From Candidatus Dadabacteria bacterium (GTDB lineage: Bacteria; Desulfobacterota_D; UBA1144; Nemesobacterales; Nemesobacteraceae): 8,910 nucleotides of DNA. Positions 6,119-8,910 of this stretch are shown here, piece by piece. The position numbers were made by a program, and so were the translations under genes. The first letter of the stretch is position 1; each line of letters opens with the position of its first letter. The DNA is taken from contig JAPOSJ010000075.1 of the NCBI GenBank assembly GCA_026709745.1, positions 1-8,910 of the forward strand, given 5' to 3'. The notes under the pieces are model-generated. The model was not told the origin of the DNA and searched no databases. It worked only from the letters and a program-made list of their open reading frames with translations.

Positions 6119-6795
6119 TGCCTGAAACAAAGAAAATTTTTGATGAAGTAGCACGTCACTACGACTGGCTTAACACCCTGTTTAGCCTCGGAATCCACAA
6201 GTTTTGGAGAAAGAAGCTGGCGGCACAGCTAGACTATGACGAGTATAATCTGGACATAGCAACCGGAACGGCGGAGGTTGCAATTGAGGTGGCAAGAAAA
6301 CACCCTGAATCCAGAACTGTCGGGGTAGATCCCAGTATGAACATGCTCCGTATAGGGAAAAAGAAAATTGCTGAACAAAACTTAAGTGAGAAGATAAGGC
6401 TTGTGTCGGCCGCTGCGGAAAATCTTCCCTTTTCGGAAAAACAGTTCAGTTCCGTTACGATAGCATTCGGCATAAGAAACACCGTTGATTACAAACTCTC
6501 CCTAAAGGAAATAAGAAGGGTGCTCAAAGTAGGCGGAAGACTTCTTATACTTGAATTCGCAATCCCACGAAACCCCGTATTCAAACCTGGCTACATGTTT
6601 TATTTCAAGGTGCTGATGCCGTTTATCGGAAGCCTGTACGGCAGGGGCAGGGAATACAGATATCTGGCCGAATCCGCCGCTTCATTTCCTCAGAGAAAAA
6701 ACTTCATACTAGATCTTGAGGAAGCGGGCTTCTGTGACTGTTCCTACTCGGAACTCACTATGGGAATAGTGGCTCTATACAGTGCAACCAGATAG
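6118..6795 (+). CDS. ubiE: UbiE/MenG quinone C-methyltransferase (class I SAM-dependent)
   Basis: The 225-residue protein is a complete member of the UbiE/COQ5 family. The N-terminal family signature F-D-E-V-A-x-H-Y-D-W-L-N runs at 8-19 and HKFWRKKL at 27-34. SAM motif I is LDIATGTAEVA (45-55), the acidic residue after strand 2 is in VGVDPSMNML, and the second family signature covers AFGIRNTVDYKLSLKEIRRV and the GGRLLILEF after it. Family members methylate demethylmenaquinone to menaquinone and/or the benzoquinone ring in ubiquinone synthesis, at the cytoplasmic face of the inner membrane. The window gives no other quinone gene, so which quinone is made is open. The start ATG shares one base with the metF stop. 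metF feeds the methionine/SAM cycle and this enzyme spends SAM, so the pairing is sensible though probably loose. It ends 30 nt from the convergent pdxH. Confidence 0.93.
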   Translation: MPETKKIFDEVARHYDWLNTLFSLGIHKFWRKKLAAQLDYDEYNLDIATGTAEVAIEVARKHPESRTVGVDPSMNMLRIGKKKIAEQNLSEKIRLVSAAAENLPFSEKQFSSVTIAFGIRNTVDYKLSLKEIRRVLKVGGRLLILEFAIPRNPVFKPGYMFYFKVLMPFIGSLYGRGREYRYLAESAASFPQRKNFILDLEEAGFCDCSYSELTMGIVALYSATR

Positions 6796-6825
6796 AAATC
6801 CCCGTTGATTTTTCATTGAGAACAC

Positions 6826-7470
6826 TTAAGGATAAAGCCTGCTTATGCTCCATCCACCTCCGGGAGAAAAAACATATCTGAAACGATCGTGAAGCCGGCT
6901 TTTTCTTCCCTGCCAGAACTCAAAACGCAACGGACTCACTAGGTACCCTTTCCAGAAACCGGGTCGCTCTATGTTTTTTCCTTCCCACTCAGAGCTGAAC
7001 TGGTCATATTGCTCCTCGAGTAACTGGCGGCTTTGGAGAACTTCGCTTTGCCTTGAGATGCATGCTCCTATACGGCTCTGGCGAGGCCTTGACTTAAAGT
7101 ATTCATCGGCTTCCCTTTCAGAAAGAAGAGAAACCCGGCCATCTATTTTTACTTGTCTCTCAAATTCAGGCCACCAGAAGCAAAGAGAAGCTACAGGGTT
7201 TTCATCCATATCCCTGCCCTTACGGCTAAAGGAATTTGAATAGAAAGAAAAACCTCTTTCGTCATATCCTTTAAGAAGCACCACTCTTGATGACGGAATG
7301 CCTTGTGCTGCCACAGTTGAGAGAACAAAGGCATTTGGAAAATCGATTTTTGCCCGAAGAACCTCTCCGTACCAGATGTCAAACTGATCAAGCGGATCTT
7401 GCTTAAGATTTTTTCTTTCAAGTTTCAGCTTAAGGTACTGGCTTGAATGGAATTTGTTTTTTTTTGACAT
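6826..7470 (-). CDS. pdxH: pyridoxamine 5'-phosphate oxidase (PdxH)
   Basis: The 214-residue protein matches PdxH in length (E. coli 218) and motifs. The enzyme uses FMN and oxygen to oxidise pyridoxine or pyridoxamine 5'-phosphate to PLP, as a cytoplasmic dimer. Visible are the family start DPLDQFDIWY (25-34), the FMN-binding RVVLLKGYDERGF (62-74) and YSNSFSRKG (77-85), and WWPEFERQVKIDG. ISRQSEV and WKGYLVSP follow, then the substrate-binding block FEFWQGRKSRLHDR (Arg192 and His194, matching Arg197 and His199 of E. coli). The closing WSISRLYP corresponds to the usual W-x-I-x-RL-x-P. The start codon lies one base after the stop of the epimerase gene (TAA-a-ATG) and has only a poor Shine-Dalgarno sequence, so translation is likely coupled. 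PLP made here serves, among others, alanine racemase encoded in this window. Confidence 0.96.
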   Translation of the reverse strand: MSKKNKFHSSQYLKLKLERKNLKQDPLDQFDIWYGEVLRAKIDFPNAFVLSTVAAQGIPSSRVVLLKGYDERGFSFYSNSFSRKGRDMDENPVASLCFWWPEFERQVKIDGRVSLLSEREADEYFKSRPRQSRIGACISRQSEVLQSRQLLEEQYDQFSSEWEGKNIERPGFWKGYLVSPLRFEFWQGRKSRLHDRFRYVFSPGGGWSISRLYP

Positions 7471-7471
7471 T

Positions 7472-8368
7472 TTACTTCAAAATAACATCCTCAAGCGCCA
7501 AACCCAGATCTTCATGCAGGAACTCATAGCTTGAGGAAGCTAGCTTCTCAGGATAAACCCTGTTGCTAGCAAGCACAGTACAGCGGCCCATCTCTCCAAA
7601 AAAAAGCCGTACGGCAAATGCAGGAACGGGAAGGATGGCCGGCTTTCGCAGAGCTGCCGCAAGCACAGTTGTAAACTGCCTGTTAGTCACAGGGTTTGGG
7701 GACACCGCATTAACGGGTCCGCTTAGTTCCTCATTTTTGAGCAGATAAACAATTATACGCGAAAGATCTTCTATCGATATCCAGCTCAAATACTGCTCAC
7801 CCCCTCCGACAACTCCTCCAAGACCCATCCTGAACAAAGGAAGCAAAGAGACGAGCATCCCTCCCCTAGGGCTCAGGACAACACCTATGCGCAGATTTAT
7901 GACCCTCACACCAATATCCGATGCAATATTAGCCTCATTTTCCCACTCAGCACATACATCGGGCAAAAACCCTGAACCGCTAGGGGAACTCTCAGTGAGT
8001 TTTTCCTTTCCACAGCTTCCGTAATACCCGATCGCCGAGGCACAGAGAAAGGTTCTAGGAGGATTTCGAAGTCTGGAGAGAGTCTTTACCAAGTAACGGG
8101 TACTGAGCACTCTGCTTCGACGTATCGAGTTCTTCTTTTTGTCGGTCCATCTGCCTATTATGCTCTCGCCTGAGAGATGAACGACGGCGTCAAGACCCTC
8201 AAGCAGATCAGGATTTTCAATATAGCAACCCTCAGGATCCCAGAAAATTATATTCCCTACCTCATTGCGCGACCTTACGAGACGCCATATTTCAAAGGAA
8301 TCCGAAGAAAGGAGTTTAAGAAGATGTGTTCCAACAGTTCCACTTGATCCCGAGATAAGAACTCTCAT
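7472..8368 (-). CDS. TIGR01777-family SDR epimerase (YfcH/SDR39U1-like)
   Basis: The 298-residue protein is an extended (atypical) short-chain dehydrogenase. GSSGTVGTHL at 7-16 is the Rossmann NAD(P)-binding motif, although the usual second-position A/G/T is Ser here. The family-specific LSGESIIGRWTDKKK, with the arginines of the SRVLSTRYLVKTL helix, follows. SAIGYYG contains the catalytic Tyr region, and WENEA, RIGVVLSPRGGML, LGGVVGGGEQYLSWISIEDL, GPVNAVSPNPVTN and PVPAFAVRLFFGEM complete the pattern of TIGR01777 (E. coli YfcH, human SDR39U1). The physiological substrate of this family is not established. No clear ribosome binding site precedes the ATG; the upstream oxidoreductase ends 26 nt before it, and pdxH starts 1 nt after it. 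In other bacteria this domain occurs fused to an SRPBCC domain; such a domain is encoded separately in this window. Confidence 0.93.
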   Translation of the reverse strand: MRVLISGSSGTVGTHLLKLLSSDSFEIWRLVRSRNEVGNIIFWDPEGCYIENPDLLEGLDAVVHLSGESIIGRWTDKKKNSIRRSRVLSTRYLVKTLSRLRNPPRTFLCASAIGYYGSCGKEKLTESSPSGSGFLPDVCAEWENEANIASDIGVRVINLRIGVVLSPRGGMLVSLLPLFRMGLGGVVGGGEQYLSWISIEDLSRIIVYLLKNEELSGPVNAVSPNPVTNRQFTTVLAAALRKPAILPVPAFAVRLFFGEMGRCTVLASNRVYPEKLASSSYEFLHEDLGLALEDVILK

Positions 8369-8394
8369 TTTTCTAGTTGAGAAGACCAGAGCTA

Positions 8395-8910
8395 TTACGA
8401 AGCAAATGCATCGATCAATCGCTCCTGATACTTCTTCACCTCCCTGAAATCAAGAAAATAATGAGGTGCACTCAGCACCGGAAGATCAATATATTTCCTG
8501 TACTTCTCCACTTTTTCCCTGCAGTGCGCCGCATCTCCGAAAATAGCAAATGTTTCAACCATCTCATCACTTACACCCTTTATCATGGCAGGTATGTCTT
8601 TTTTGCGAAAAGCGTCTCTTATCTCCTTCACTTCCTCTGTAAAACCGTGAAGCATAAAAGGAGGGTCGTAAGCTTTTACGGTGGCGTAAAATGCAACGGT
8701 CGCTCTGGCGGCTTCCCTAGCCCTCTCCCGCTCGGGAGAAACAGCACAGGTAATTATGGAGCATTTTATGAAATCGCCGTTTTCCTTACGACTTTCTAGT
8801 TCTTCTTCAAGCAATGGGGAAACTACTTGCTTTATGTACTCAAGTGAACAGACCACATGTCCAATGTAGCCATCAGCGATTTTCGCCGCTGCCCTGACCA
8901 TATTGCTCCC
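8395..8910 (-). CDS. luciferase-like (LLM class) flavin-dependent oxidoreductase, C-terminal part, cut by the right edge
   Basis: The frame stays open to the window edge (GSN precedes the first visible Met), so only the last 171 codons are seen; the methionine at 8901 is internal. The segment MVRAAAKIADGYIGH matches the conserved A-x-x-ADG stretch before the last barrel strands of luciferase-like monooxygenases. DFIKCSIITCAVSPERERAREAARATVAFY and the later GVSDEMVETFAIFGDAAHCREKVEKYRK are typical of the C-terminal third of this family. These enzymes use reduced FMN or F420; the cofactor cannot be read from this part, and the substrate is unknown. It is the first visible gene of the operon with the epimerase and pdxH. 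The C-terminus is complete at TAA (8397-8395). Confidence 0.8.
   Translation of the reverse strand, partial: GSNMVRAAAKIADGYIGHVVCSLEYIKQVVSPLLEEELESRKENGDFIKCSIITCAVSPERERAREAARATVAFYATVKAYDPPFMLHGFTEEVKEIRDAFRKKDIPAMIKGVSDEMVETFAIFGDAAHCREKVEKYRKYIDLPVLSAPHYFLDFREVKKYQERLIDAFAS

Noticed and set aside
6796..6825. Bidirectional terminator between the convergent ubiE and pdxH genes
   Set aside because: The 30-nt gap has a short T run but no stable hairpin on either strand.
8377..8799. 140-codon open frame on the plus strand
   Set aside because: It lies antisense to the flavin oxidoreductase, whose family-like protein sequence accounts for the region; the plus-strand product shows no recognisable family and no ribosome binding site.

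Overview
The window is a compact piece of a bacterial chromosome with moderate GC. It holds ten protein genes, two of them cut by the window edges, and only short intergenic gaps. An exported 8-stranded beta-barrel protein ending in Phe shows that the host has an outer membrane. The coding sequences use many ATA (Ile) and AGA/AGG (Arg) codons. A UbiE/MenG methyltransferase implies a quinone-based respiratory chain. I cannot name the taxon; a Gram-negative lineage, proteobacterial or a related uncultured phylum, fits. I see no mobile element, tRNA, rRNA, CRISPR array or phage gene.

Left part (1-2384, minus strand): alanine racemase (alr) is followed 34 nt downstream by the start of D-aminoacyl-tRNA deacylase (dtd), which runs off the left edge. 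This places D-alanine production next to the enzyme that removes D-amino acids from mischarged tRNA. Upstream of alr lie about 220 nt without a convincing gene, then the outer-membrane beta-barrel gene with its own promoter and a CA-rich leader.

Middle part (2565-6795, plus strand): a YajR-like MFS transporter overlaps a small SRPBCC ligand-binding protein by ATGA, so the two are probably translationally coupled. A second transcription unit follows. It has a good sigma70-type promoter (TTGAAG-17-TATAAT) overlapped by an inverted repeat, and a GC-rich leader of about 100 nt that can fold. Its first gene encodes a two-TM protein that looks like the input half of a signalling receptor without an output domain. 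Then come metF (methylenetetrahydrofolate reductase) and ubiE/menG (quinone C-methyltransferase), which overlap by one base. The last two link one-carbon and methionine supply to SAM-dependent quinone methylation.

Right part (6826-8910, minus strand, convergent): a luciferase-like flavin oxidoreductase (cut by the right edge), a TIGR01777/YfcH-type SDR epimerase and pdxH (pyridoxamine 5'-phosphate oxidase), with gaps of 26 and 1 nt, form one apparent operon. PdxH makes PLP, the cofactor of alanine racemase, although the two genes are not in the same operon.

Most of the window is ordinary metabolism. The parts worth a second look are the promoter/leader/receptor-fragment unit at 4209-5184, and the presence in one neighbourhood of the SRPBCC protein and the TIGR01777 epimerase, two families that occur fused in other bacteria.
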